Of a stretch of 14,298 bases of DNA, positions 1 through 7,473 are shown in pieces. The stretch spans positions 1-14,298 of the forward strand of contig JBOGGX010000249.1 in assembly GCA_050744245.1 (NCBI GenBank). The letters run 5' to 3'. The DNA comes from JBOGGX01 sp050744245 (GTDB taxonomy: Bacteria > Actinomycetota > Acidimicrobiia > Acidimicrobiales > JBOGGX01). The position numbers and the translations under genes are program-made. Each line of letters opens with the position of its first letter. The stretch's first letter is position 1. A model generated the notes under the pieces. It made no database searches, was not told where the DNA came from, and worked only from the letters and a program-made list of their open reading frames with translations.

Positions 1-1
1 C

Positions 2-410
2 GGCAACGCCTTCGACGACAACCGCTTCGAGTTCATGACCGCCCTCCTCCTGCCCACCGTCGTGACCATCCTCACCGGCCGGCAGATCCGCATCGAGCAA
101 CGCACCGCCCAACTCACCGCCGCCGTCATTGACGCGGCCACGCCGGGCTTGTCCGCGGGACGGTCCCTTGTCAACACGCGCAGTCGGCCAAGCTGGATTC
201 GAGTCGACCGCCTCGACCACATCATGGAGGGCCACGGTGGACGAGACGCTCCGCCTCGGGACATCCCGACCCAACATCCGGAACATGACCGGGACAATCT
301 ACGAGCGGACCTTCGCCCGGATCATCGGCATCGTCCAGAGCGGCCGACCGACGAATCGCGTTCGGGTGGTGGTGAGATATGGCACAGTCTGGACCGCATT
401 TCCGTACTGA
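2..410 (+). pseudogene. Frameshifted C-terminal remnant of a polymorphic-toxin-like protein (partial at left edge)
   Basis: Frame 2 is open from the window edge and reads through a stretch ending in SWIRVDRLDHIMEGH near 235. After that it turns into low-complexity, charged sequence. From about 235 the sensible protein is in frame 3 (TVDETLRLGT..., ending VRVVVRYGTVWTAFPY at the TGA, 408-410). A His-rich segment of the LDHIMEGH kind followed by a short beta-rich tail ending in TAFP is typical of the C-terminal nuclease domains of secreted contact-dependent or polymorphic toxins (EndoU/RNase types). I cannot assign the exact family. The frame change at about 233-240 corresponds to one extra base, so the gene is probably broken, or the sequence has an error there. 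The following small gene begins a few bases downstream, as an immunity gene would. The upstream part of the protein lies outside the window. The toxin identity is inference. Confidence 0.35.
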
Positions 411-422
411 GAGGTGTCAACC

Positions 423-887
423 GTGACTGTGCTGCTCGACTATCGGCTAAGTGGTTCGAGCGATAAGCGGGACCGGTCAGCCGACTTCGCCCGAGTGGTC
501 GACATGGCGATCTACTACGACCACTTCACCGGCGATCTCATTTTTCGACTCGACGGAATCGACTTCAGCGCGCGGTGGAGATGGGTGCCCATACTCGGTG
601 CCGCGATCTTACTCGAGGCGATTGTTGCTGATCTCACGCCCGACGGCGCATCCGACTTCTACGAGTTCACCGAGTCAATCGCCCGGATCCATTTCCTACG
701 AGAGGACGATCGCGTCTCGATCAGCACGAGCTATGCGCCGGGAGTTGCCGAGGTCTCTTACGCCGAGCTGCGGCGAGCCACCAAGCAGTTCTTAACCAGT
801 GTGTTCGATGACTTCTCGCGCGAGTTTCCGGCCCTCATCGAGAACCCGTTCCTTCGGGACACGCTTGCCGATCGGCGCCGCCGGTGA
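423..887 (+). CDS. Small protein of unknown function, possible immunity protein
   Basis: Acidic, mostly soluble-looking protein of about 154 residues. I chose the GTG at 423 because GAGAGG (409-414) lies 8 bases before it; a GTG at 414 is in the same frame but overlaps that ribosome binding site. The sequence alternates strands and helices (DLIFRLDGIDF, VSISTSYAPGVAEVSYAELR) and ends in a helix plus an Arg-rich tail. No signal peptide, membrane segment or catalytic motif is visible. The layout resembles small actinobacterial proteins found beside toxin genes (DUF7878-like, from memory and unconfirmed). It starts 12 bases after the putative toxin remnant, which supports an immunity role. Its base composition is less GC-rich than the metabolic genes downstream (for example the run of T at 541-545), consistent with acquired DNA. 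The reading frame is likely real; the role is inference. Confidence 0.6.
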   Translation: MTVLLDYRLSGSSDKRDRSADFARVVDMAIYYDHFTGDLIFRLDGIDFSARWRWVPILGAAILLEAIVADLTPDGASDFYEFTESIARIHFLREDDRVSISTSYAPGVAEVSYAELRRATKQFLTSVFDDFSREFPALIENPFLRDTLADRRRR

Positions 888-910
888 GGCGAGCCGAGGT
901 TTTCGCGCTC

Positions 911-929
911 GACCACCGTCACGGTGGTC
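911..929. promoter_or_regulatory. 19-bp palindrome, candidate operator (or terminator of the preceding gene)
   Basis: Perfect inverted repeat with 9-bp arms, GACCACCGT and ACGGTGGTC, around a single C. It lies 24 bases after the stop of the putative immunity gene and about 80 bases before the alternative-oxidase-like gene. A possible -10 box TAACTT (938-943) follows, which would put the -35 region on the palindrome, the usual place for a repressor site. There is no T tract, so a classical terminator is less likely. Confidence 0.35.
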
Positions 930-1009
930 CGGCGCAATAACTTCACTCCCGAGCGCAGGTGCACGCCTGCGGCGACCGAGACGTCGTCCCGTCGAGAAGG
1001 GAGCCGGCC

Positions 1010-1729
1010 ATGTCCGAGACCGTCGGTCCGATCACCGCGGCGGTGGGCGAACGTCCGCCATTCGGTCCGATCGAGCGCCTCGACCACGGGCGGCTGGTGG
1101 CCGAGCAGCAGGCCACGCTGGCGTCGCCCCGCCGCCGCTACTCGCTGTCGGCCAAGGCGTTGTTCGTCATCATGGACCGGCTCTACGGCGAGCACAGGAC
1201 TCTCGAGAAGTTCCGTGTGCTCGAGCTGGTGGCCCGGGTGCCGTATCAGGCATGGGAGAACGTCGCCTACGTCGCCGTCACCCACACCGCCCGCCAGCCC
1301 GGCTTCGCCCGCAAGGTCTTCGACCGGGTCCGCACCGCCCGCTGGGAGCAGGACAACGAGCAGTGGCATCTGCTCATCATGGAGGAGCTGTCGGACCGCG
1401 ACCGCTCCACCCGCCAACGGTTCGTCCGGTCTCGGGTCATCCCCCAGATCCTGGCCTTCGCCTACTACCAGCTGTCGTGGTTCATGTACGTCGTCCGCCC
1501 GGCGTGGAGCTACCGGCTCAACGCCGACTTCGAGGACCACGCCGAGCACGAGTACGCCCTGCTGGTGAGCGAGCACCCGGAGTGGGAGGACCAGCCGTAC
1601 GACGGTTCGTTTGGCGACGACTTCGGCGCGTACGACAGCCTCGCCGAACTCTTCCGTCAGATCGGCTACGACGAGCGGCTCCACAAGCAGGAGAGCGAGT
1701 ACAAGCTGACCCGGCCCAGGTTCGGCTGA
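1010..1729 (+). CDS. Alternative oxidase (AOX) family di-iron protein
   Basis: Protein of 239 residues. The ATG at 1010 was chosen over the upstream in-frame GTG (959) because it has AAGGGAG about 6 bases before it and the homologous region begins after it. The sequence carries the four-helix di-iron ligand set of alternative oxidases: Glu72 in RVLELVARVP, the E-x-x-H pair Glu117/His120 in EQDNEQWHLL, Glu175 in FEDHAEHEY, and the second E-x-x-H pair Glu222/His225 in YDERLHKQ. Order and spacing match known AOX proteins approximately. The hydrophobic stretch around 144-162 fits the monotopic membrane-binding surface. In the family this enzyme oxidises quinol and reduces oxygen to water without pumping protons. 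No other respiratory gene adjoins it, and actinobacteria usually use menaquinol, so the electron donor is uncertain. A more distant relative with another oxidative function is possible. Confidence 0.78.
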   Translation: MSETVGPITAAVGERPPFGPIERLDHGRLVAEQQATLASPRRRYSLSAKALFVIMDRLYGEHRTLEKFRVLELVARVPYQAWENVAYVAVTHTARQPGFARKVFDRVRTARWEQDNEQWHLLIMEELSDRDRSTRQRFVRSRVIPQILAFAYYQLSWFMYVVRPAWSYRLNADFEDHAEHEYALLVSEHPEWEDQPYDGSFGDDFGAYDSLAELFRQIGYDERLHKQESEYKLTRPRFG

Positions 1730-1749
1730 CCGCCGACCTGACCGCCGAC
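1726..1749 (+). repeat. Tandem 12-bp direct repeat over the AOX stop codon
   Basis: CTGACCGCCGAC occurs twice back to back (1726-1737 and 1738-1749), followed by a partial third unit (CCGACC). The first copy contains the TGA stop of the oxidase gene. It looks like simple slippage expansion, and it fills the region where the -35 of the next promoter would lie. Confidence 0.7.
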
Positions 1750-1767
1750 CCGACCGACCCCAGCGCC

Positions 1768-1773
1768 TAGGCT
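1768..1773 (+). promoter_or_regulatory. Candidate -10 box for a leaderless transcript (B12-binding gene)
   Basis: TAGGCT fits the actinobacterial -10 pattern TAnnnT and ends 8 bases before the GTG at 1782. No ribosome binding site lies in between, so the transcript probably starts at or next to the start codon. A weak -35 candidate, CCGACC (1745-1750), lies 17 bases upstream. Confidence 0.55.
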
Positions 1774-1781
1774 CCGGCCCG

Positions 1782-2194
<413 letters not shown>

Positions 2195-2198
<4 letters not shown>

Positions 2199-3346
2199 AC
2201 CTGTACGAGTACCAGGGCAAGCAGTTCTTCGCCAGCTACGGAATCCCCGTGTCGCCGGGTGAGGTGGCCAGGACACCGGACGAGGCGGTGGCTGCGGCCG
2301 AGCGGGTCGGCTACCCCGTCGTGGTCAAGGCCCAGGTGCAGGTCGGGGGGCGGGGCAAGGCCGGCGGCATCAAGCTGGCGAACGACGCCGAAGCGACCCG
2401 CACCCACGCCGAGAACATCCTCGGCACGGACATCAAGGGGCACACGGTCGAGATCGTGTGGATCGAGCACGCATCGGACATCGCCGAGGAGTACTACGCC
2501 AGCTTCACCCTCGACCGCTCGGCCAAGCAGCACCTCGGCATGCTGTCGGCCGAGGGCGGCGTCGAGATCGAAAAGGTGGCCGAGGACAACCCGGACTCGA
2601 TCGCCCGCATCCGTGTCGATCCGGTCGACGGCCTGAGCGAGGAGCAGGCTCGCCACTGGGTGCGACGAGCGAAGCTCAACCCGGCGGCCGAGGACGGCGC
2701 CGTCGACCTTCTCCTGAAGCTCTATCATTCCTATGTGGAAGGTGATGCCGACCTGGTCGAGGTCAACCCGCTCATCCTCACCACCGACGGCCAGGTGCAC
2801 GCCCTCGACGCCAAGGTCACCCTCGACGGCAACGCCGTGTTCCGTCATCCGGACTACGTGGAGTACGACGCCACCCAGGTGCGCGACGAGCGGGAGAAGC
2901 TGGCGCACGAGAACGGGCTGCAGTACGTCGGCCTCGACGGATCGGTCGGGGTCATCGCCAACGGCGCCGGGCTGGCGATGTCGACCGTCGACATCGTGAA
3001 CCAGGTCGGTGGCCGGCCGGCCAATTTCCTCGATGTCGGGGGCGGAGCCAACGCCGAGCGCATGGCCGACGCCCTCGATGTGATCGACCGCGACGAGAAC
3101 GTCCGCTCGATCTTCATCAACATCTTCGGCGGCATCACCAAGGGCGAGGAGATCGCCAACGGCATCGTCGGCGCCCTCGGCCGGGTCGACATCGCGGCGC
3201 CGATCGTGGTCCGGCTCGACGGCACCAACGCCGAGGAGGGTCGAGCGATCCTCGAACCCCACCTGTCCGACCGGCTCCAGATGCAGCCGACCATGGTCGA
3301 CGCCGCCCGCCGGGCGGTCGCGCTGGCCGGGGAGCAGCCGCAGTGA
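2195..3346 (+). CDS. sucC: Succinate-CoA ligase (ADP/GDP-forming), beta subunit
   Basis: 383 residues, normal length for the family. The N-terminus LYEYQGKQFFASYGIP and the ATP-grasp loop GGRGKAGG (about 50-57) identify the nucleotide-binding half. EVNPLILT (about 189-196) is the conserved segment near the metal site. The C-terminal CoA-ligase half contains NGAGLAMSTVDIV, NFLDVGGGA and INIFGGITKGEEIANGI. With SucD it converts succinyl-CoA, phosphate and NDP to succinate, CoA and NTP in the TCA cycle, in the cytoplasm. The GTG start overlaps the B12-domain stop (GTGA), and the stop overlaps the sucD start in the same way, so the three genes are translationally coupled. No motif is missing. Confidence 0.97.
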
Positions 3347-4239
3347 GCATCTGGGTGGACGAGCACACCAGGGTCGTGTACCAGGGCCTCACCGGCTCGC
3401 AGGGTTCGTTCTACGGGCTCCGCAACCGCGACTACGGCACCCGGTTGGTGGCGGGCACCAACCCCCGCAAGGCCGGCACCGACGTCGCCGGCATCCCCAT
3501 CTTCGCCAACGTGGCCGAGGCGGTGAAGGAGACCGGCGCCACCGCCAGCTGTGTGTTCATTCCCGCGCCCGGCGTCAAGGACGCGGTCATGGAGGCGGCC
3601 GACGGCGGCGTGGAGTTCATCGTGGTCATCACCGAAGGGGTGCCCGCCCACGACGAGGCCTGGTTCTACAACAAGCTCGAGCGCGACCACCCGGGGGTGC
3701 GCCTGCTCGGACCGAACTGCCCGGGGATCATCAGCCCGGGCCGGGCCAACATCGGCATCACCGCCGACCACATCGCCCTGGCGCCCGAGCCGGGCCGGAG
3801 CGCGGTCGGCATCGTGTCCCGGTCGGGCACGCTGACCTACCAGGCGCTGTACGAGCTCAAGCTCAAGGGGATCCCGGTGTCGACCTGTGTCGGGATCGGC
3901 GGCGACCCGGTGCCGGGGACGTCGTTCATCGACTGCCTCGAGGCCTTCGAGGCCGATCCCGAGACGTCGGCGGTGATGATGATCGGCGAGATCGGCGGCT
4001 CGGCCGAGGAGGAGGCGGCCGACTTCATCAGGTCGGACATGTCCAAGCCGGTGGCGGCGTACGTCGCCGGGGTCACGGCCCCGCCGGGCAAGAAGATGGG
4101 CCACGCCGGCGCCATCGTGTCCGGCGGACGGGGCACGGCCCAGGCCAAGATCGAAGCCCTGCGCGACGCGGGCGCCAGGGTCGGGATGAACCCCACCGAG
4201 GCCGGCGAGCTCATGGCCGAGATCGTCGCGTCGCCGTAG
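3343..4239 (+). CDS. sucD: Succinate-CoA ligase, alpha subunit
   Basis: 298 residues, family length. The CoA-binding Rossmann domain occupies the first half (QGLTGSQGSFYG near 15-26, GTNPRKAG near 39-46). The ligase domain follows, with GPNCPGIISPG, SRSGTLTYQ, IGGDPVPGT and GEIGGSAEEEAA. The phosphorylated histidine is His254 in GHAGAIVSGG. It forms the catalytic complex with SucC. It starts at a GTG inside the sucC stop (4-base overlap), which should keep the two subunits in equal amounts. It ends 3 bases before the amidase gene. Confidence 0.97.
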   Translation: MSIWVDEHTRVVYQGLTGSQGSFYGLRNRDYGTRLVAGTNPRKAGTDVAGIPIFANVAEAVKETGATASCVFIPAPGVKDAVMEAADGGVEFIVVITEGVPAHDEAWFYNKLERDHPGVRLLGPNCPGIISPGRANIGITADHIALAPEPGRSAVGIVSRSGTLTYQALYELKLKGIPVSTCVGIGGDPVPGTSFIDCLEAFEADPETSAVMMIGEIGGSAEEEAADFIRSDMSKPVAAYVAGVTAPPGKKMGHAGAIVSGGRGTAQAKIEALRDAGARVGMNPTEAGELMAEIVASP

Positions 4240-4242
4240 CCG

Positions 4243-5202
4243 TTGCGCCGACTCGGCCCGCTGGCCGTCGCCCTCCTGCTGCTCGGGGCGTGCTCCGATC
4301 CCGAGCCGGCAGGCCCGCCCGCCGCCGACCCGGCCGACCCGTCGACGACCACGGGTACCACCGCCGACGTGGATTGGCCCGAGCTGCCGACCGCCGGCGA
4401 CCCGGTGGCCGTCGTCACCGCCACCGGGCTGGTGCTCCCGGTCATCGGACGCGACGGCGAAGGCTTCGGCGTCGTCACCCCGTGCTTCAACGAGGCCGCG
4501 GCGACCGGCGAGCCGATCACCGGCGCGCATGTCGTCCTCGACCCCGGCCACGGCGGCCGCGACCCGGGCGCGGTCAGCCCGGACGGCCTTGCGGAGTCGG
4601 ACGTCAACCTCACCGTGGCCGAGCGGACGCGCGACAGCCTCGAAGCGAGCGGCGCCACCGTGGTGCTCACCCGCACGAACGACGAGTTCATCTCGCTGGC
4701 CACTCGGGCCCGGCTCGGGGTGGCCATCGACCCGCTGGCGTTCGTGTCGATCCATCACAACGCCGAGCCGGACGGGCCGTGGCCCAGGCCCGGCAGCGAG
4801 ACCTACTACCAGATCGCCAACCCGGACTCGAAGCGGCTGGCCGGCCTGTTGTGGGAGGAGCTGGTGGCCGCCCTCGAACCCTTCGACGCCGACTGGGTGG
4901 CCGACACCGACGCCGGGGCCAAGTACCGCCTGTCGGACAGCGGCGGCGACTACTACGGCATCCTCCGAAGGACCGAGGGAATCACCGCCGTGCTGTCCGA
5001 AGCCGCGTTCATGAGCAACCCGCCCGAGGCGGCGCTGCTCGCCACGGAAGCGTTCCAACGGGCCGAGGCCGACGCCATCGCCCGAGCCGTCATCCGGTTC
5101 GTCACCACCGACGACGAGGGGTCCGGTTTCACCGAGCCATACCCCCGCCCGGCCACCGGTTCCGGCGGCCCGGCGAGCTGCGCCGACCCTCCGTTGGGGT
5201 GA
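4243..5202 (+). CDS. Lipoprotein N-acetylmuramoyl-L-alanine amidase (Amidase_3)
   Basis: 319 residues. The TTG at 4243 gives a clear lipoprotein signal: RR, a hydrophobic core, then the lipobox LLGAC with lipidated Cys17. A Pro/Ala/Thr-rich linker follows (about 20-45). The catalytic domain spans about 95-285 with the zinc ligands His103 (LDPGHGGRDPGA), Glu118 (GLAESDVNL) and His171 (SIHHNA), and the catalytic Glu253 (LSEAAFMSNP). In the family this enzyme cuts the amide bond between MurNAc and L-alanine in peptidoglycan, outside the membrane. It begins 3 bases after sucD without its own visible promoter or ribosome binding site, so it likely depends on read-through and translational coupling. 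A cell-wall hydrolase in a TCA/purine operon is unusual. The short acidic, Pro-rich C-terminal tail has no recognised domain. Confidence 0.92.
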   Translation: MRRLGPLAVALLLLGACSDPEPAGPPAADPADPSTTTGTTADVDWPELPTAGDPVAVVTATGLVLPVIGRDGEGFGVVTPCFNEAAATGEPITGAHVVLDPGHGGRDPGAVSPDGLAESDVNLTVAERTRDSLEASGATVVLTRTNDEFISLATRARLGVAIDPLAFVSIHHNAEPDGPWPRPGSETYYQIANPDSKRLAGLLWEELVAALEPFDADWVADTDAGAKYRLSDSGGDYYGILRRTEGITAVLSEAAFMSNPPEAALLATEAFQRAEADAIARAVIRFVTTDDEGSGFTEPYPRPATGSGGPASCADPPLG

Positions 5203-5215
5203 TCGGCGGCGCTGC

Positions 5216-5221
5216 TACGGT
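5216..5221 (+). promoter_or_regulatory. Candidate -10 box for a leaderless purN transcript
   Basis: TACGGT fits TAnnnT and ends 7 bases before the GTG at 5229; no ribosome binding site is present. The same hexamer occurs at the same kind of position before the minus-strand gene starting at 10439. Confidence 0.5.
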
Positions 5222-5228
5222 CGCCGCG

Positions 5229-5777
5229 GTGCGCATCGCGGTGCTCGCCTCCGGCAGCGGGACCCTGCTCGACGCCATCTGCGGCGACGGCATCGACGTG
5301 GCCCTGGTCGTCGTCGACCGTGACTGCCTGGCGATCGACATGGCCAACAAGTATGGGGTGCCGTCGATCCTGGTCGAACGGACGACCTTCGGGCGCGACT
5401 TCGACCGTCGGGGCTACACCGAGCAGATCGTCGACCTACTGCGGGCCAACGACACCGACCTGGTGGTGATGGCCGGATGGCTGACCATCTTCGACCAACC
5501 GATGTTCGACGCCTATTCGGGCCGGATCCTCAACACCCACCCCGCCCTGCTGCCCTCGTTCCCGGGGATGCACGCCGCCCGCCAGGCCATCGAGTACGGC
5601 GCCAAGGTGACCGGCTGCACGATCCACGTCGCCACACCCGCGGTCGACGACGGGCCGATCGTGGCCCAGGAGGCGGTCCCGATCTACCCGGGCGACACCG
5701 AGGACACCCTCGCCGAGCGGATCAAGAAGGTCGAGCGCCGCCTCTACCCCCAGGTGATCCGGCAGATGATGGCATGA
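5229..5777 (+). CDS. purN: Phosphoribosylglycinamide formyltransferase (GAR transformylase)
   Basis: 182 residues. VLASGSGTLLDAI near the N-terminus is the phosphate-binding loop. The catalytic trio is present: Asn102 and His104 in ILNTHPALLPSFPG, and Asp140 in VDDGPIVAQ. It transfers the formyl group of 10-formyl-tetrahydrofolate to GAR, the third step of purine synthesis, in the cytoplasm. I chose the GTG at 5229 because homology starts there and a TACGGT box lies just upstream. A second in-frame GTG at 5199 overlaps the amidase stop (GTGA) and would add 10 residues, so coupled translation from there is an alternative. Its stop overlaps the purH start (ATGA). Slightly shorter than typical PurN of about 190-210 residues. 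Confidence 0.95.
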   Translation: MRIAVLASGSGTLLDAICGDGIDVALVVVDRDCLAIDMANKYGVPSILVERTTFGRDFDRRGYTEQIVDLLRANDTDLVVMAGWLTIFDQPMFDAYSGRILNTHPALLPSFPGMHAARQAIEYGAKVTGCTIHVATPAVDDGPIVAQEAVPIYPGDTEDTLAERIKKVERRLYPQVIRQMMA

Positions 5778-7288
5778 GAGCGCTGCTGTCGGTCTACGAC
5801 AAGACGGGCGTGGTCGCGCTCGCCCGCGGTCTGCGCGACCTCGGCTGGGACCTGGTGTCGAGCGGCGGGACGGCGGCCGCACTGAGGGCCGAAGGACTCG
5901 ATGTGACCGACACCGCCGACATCACCGGGGTGCCCGCCATCCTCGGTCACCGCGTCGTCACGCTGCACCCGAGGATCCACGGCGGCCTGCTCGCCGATCC
6001 GGACGATCCCGCCCACCGGGCCGACATGGCGGCCCACGGCATCGAGCCCTTCGACCTCGTGGTGGCCAACCTGTACCCGTTCGCCGACGACCCGTCGATC
6101 GAGATGATCGACATCGGGGGACCGGCGATGGTGCGGGCCGCGGCCAAGAACCACGCCCATGTCGGCGTGGTCGTCGATCCGGCCGACTACGACGCCGTGC
6201 TCGACGAGCTGCGGGCGTCGGGCCGGCTGGCGCCGGCCACCCGGGCCCGGCTGGCCCGCAGGGCCTTCGCCCACACCGCGGCCTACGACGCCCAGATCGT
6301 CGACTGGCTCGACGCGGGCGACCCGCTCCCCGACACGCTGCCGCTCAGCTACCAGCGGGTGCCGCTGGAGCTGCGGTACGGCGAGAACCCCCACCAGCGG
6401 GCCGCGCTGTTCCGGAGCGCCGGCGCGGCCACCCCGCCGTGGTGGGCGTCGATGACCCAACACAGCGGGCTCGCCCTCAGCTACCTCAACCTCTACGACG
6501 CCGATGCGGCATGGCTGCTCGTCCACGACCTCGGTGCGCTCACCGGCCGGCCGGCCTGCGCCATCGTCAAGCACGCCAACCCGTGCGGCGCGGCCGTGGC
6601 CGATACCCAGCCCGACGCCTACCAACTGGCCTACGAGTGCGACGAGCGGTCGGCGTTCGGCGGGATCGTGGCCGTCAACCGACCGGTCGACGACGACACC
6701 GTCGAGCGCATGGTCGCCGCGGCCCAGGCCGACGTCGTGATCGCCCCCGCCTACGGGCCGGGCACGATCGACCGGCTGGTGGCCAGGCGCAGGAACACCC
6801 GCATCCTCGAGGCCGCCCCGCCCGAGCCGGACGCTCGCCATCTGCGACCCATCACCGGCGGGCTGCTGGTCCAGGAGCCCCACACGTTCGTCGCCGGCCG
6901 CGACGGCTGGCGGGTCGTCACCCGGCGCCAGCCGACCGCAGCTGAGTGGCGCGACGCCGAGCTGGCCTGGCGGCTGTGCGGCTGGGTCAGGTCCAACGCC
7001 ATCGTGCTGGTGAGGGACGGCCAGGCGGTCGGCATCGGGGCCGGCCAGCAGAACCGGGTCGAGGCCGGGCAGCTGGCGGCGCAGAAGGCCGCGGGCCGGG
7101 CCAAGGGCGGCGCCTGCGCCAGCGACGCCTTCTACCCCTTCCCCGACGGGATCGAGGCCGCGGCCGAGGCCGGGGTGGCGGTGATCGTCCAACCCGGCGG
7201 GGCCGTGCGGGACGACCAGAACATCGCCCGGGCCGACGAGCTCGGTGTCGCCATGGTCTTCACGGGCGAGAGGCACTTCCTTCACTGA
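5774..7288 (+). CDS. purH: Bifunctional AICAR transformylase / IMP cyclohydrolase
   Basis: 504 residues, a little short of the usual 510-530. The N-terminal MGS-like IMP cyclohydrolase domain (about 1-190) has LLSVYDKTG, SSGGTAAAL, VKTLHP-type RVVTLHPRIHGG and NLYPF. The C-terminal AICAR transformylase carries YGENPHQ, the catalytic KHANPCG with Lys266 and His267, RSNAIV, GIGAGQQNRV, DAFYPFPDG and QPGGAVRDD. It performs the last two steps to IMP, using the 10-formyl-tetrahydrofolate that FolD makes downstream. The ATG lies inside the purN stop. The final residues FTGERHFLH differ slightly from the common MRHFRH ending. The TGA stop is the first triplet of the 94-bp repeat that follows. Confidence 0.96.
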   Translation: MRALLSVYDKTGVVALARGLRDLGWDLVSSGGTAAALRAEGLDVTDTADITGVPAILGHRVVTLHPRIHGGLLADPDDPAHRADMAAHGIEPFDLVVANLYPFADDPSIEMIDIGGPAMVRAAAKNHAHVGVVVDPADYDAVLDELRASGRLAPATRARLARRAFAHTAAYDAQIVDWLDAGDPLPDTLPLSYQRVPLELRYGENPHQRAALFRSAGAATPPWWASMTQHSGLALSYLNLYDADAAWLLVHDLGALTGRPACAIVKHANPCGAAVADTQPDAYQLAYECDERSAFGGIVAVNRPVDDDTVERMVAAAQADVVIAPAYGPGTIDRLVARRRNTRILEAAPPEPDARHLRPITGGLLVQEPHTFVAGRDGWRVVTRRQPTAAEWRDAELAWRLCGWVRSNAIVLVRDGQAVGIGAGQQNRVEAGQLAAQKAAGRAKGGACASDAFYPFPDGIEAAAEAGVAVIVQPGGAVRDDQNIARADELGVAMVFTGERHFLH

Positions 7289-7379
7289 CATGCGAGCCGA
7301 GCGAGCGGGGCAGGACGGCCGAGCGAGCGCCAGGTCGCCGGATGTCGATGGGTGTGGGGCGCAGCCCCACGGGAAACGT
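7286..7379 (+). repeat. 94-bp repeat, copy 1
   Basis: First of two head-to-tail units, beginning TGACATGCGAG at the purH stop codon. It contains two CCGAGCGAGCG boxes 22 bases apart (7297-7307 and 7319-7329) and a perfect hairpin, GTGGGGC-GCA-GCCCCAC (7354-7370). It differs from copy 2 at only two positions (T7343/C7437 and G7378/A7472). The repeat carries no protein that looks real. Confidence 0.93.
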
Positions 7380-7473
7380 TGACATGCGAGCCGAGCGAGC
7401 GGGGCAGGACGGCCGAGCGAGCGCCAGGTCGCCGGACGTCGATGGGTGTGGGGCGCAGCCCCACGGGAAACAT
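7380..7473 (+). repeat. 94-bp repeat, copy 2
   Basis: Second unit, directly abutting copy 1 and about 98% identical to it. Its hairpin is at 7448-7464. The last base, T7473, is the first base of the folD TTG start codon, and the TGAC that opens each unit recurs at 7474, so the two units fill the purH-folD gap exactly. Confidence 0.93.

Noticed and set aside
1740..1780. Riboswitch (cobalamin type) ahead of the B12-binding gene
   Set aside because: The gap after the oxidase gene is only 52 bases and the transcript appears leaderless, so there is no room for a cobalamin aptamer.
2854..5058. 734-codon minus-strand open frame opposite sucC, sucD and the amidase
   Set aside because: It lies antisense to three genes with complete catalytic motifs. 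Its composition (Gly, Arg, His, Val, Asp rich) is what high-GC DNA gives in the opposite strand; no motif is recognisable.
7282..7473. Minus-strand frame translating both repeat copies (a peptide with a repeated PTPID / ARSAVLPRS pattern)
   Set aside because: Its internal repetition only mirrors the 94-bp DNA units; the same peptide would be produced at every genomic copy. Probably a spurious ORF.
7286..7473. Tandem units as a CRISPR array
   Set aside because: Only two units, 94 bp long, directly abutting and with no spacers; no cas genes in the window.
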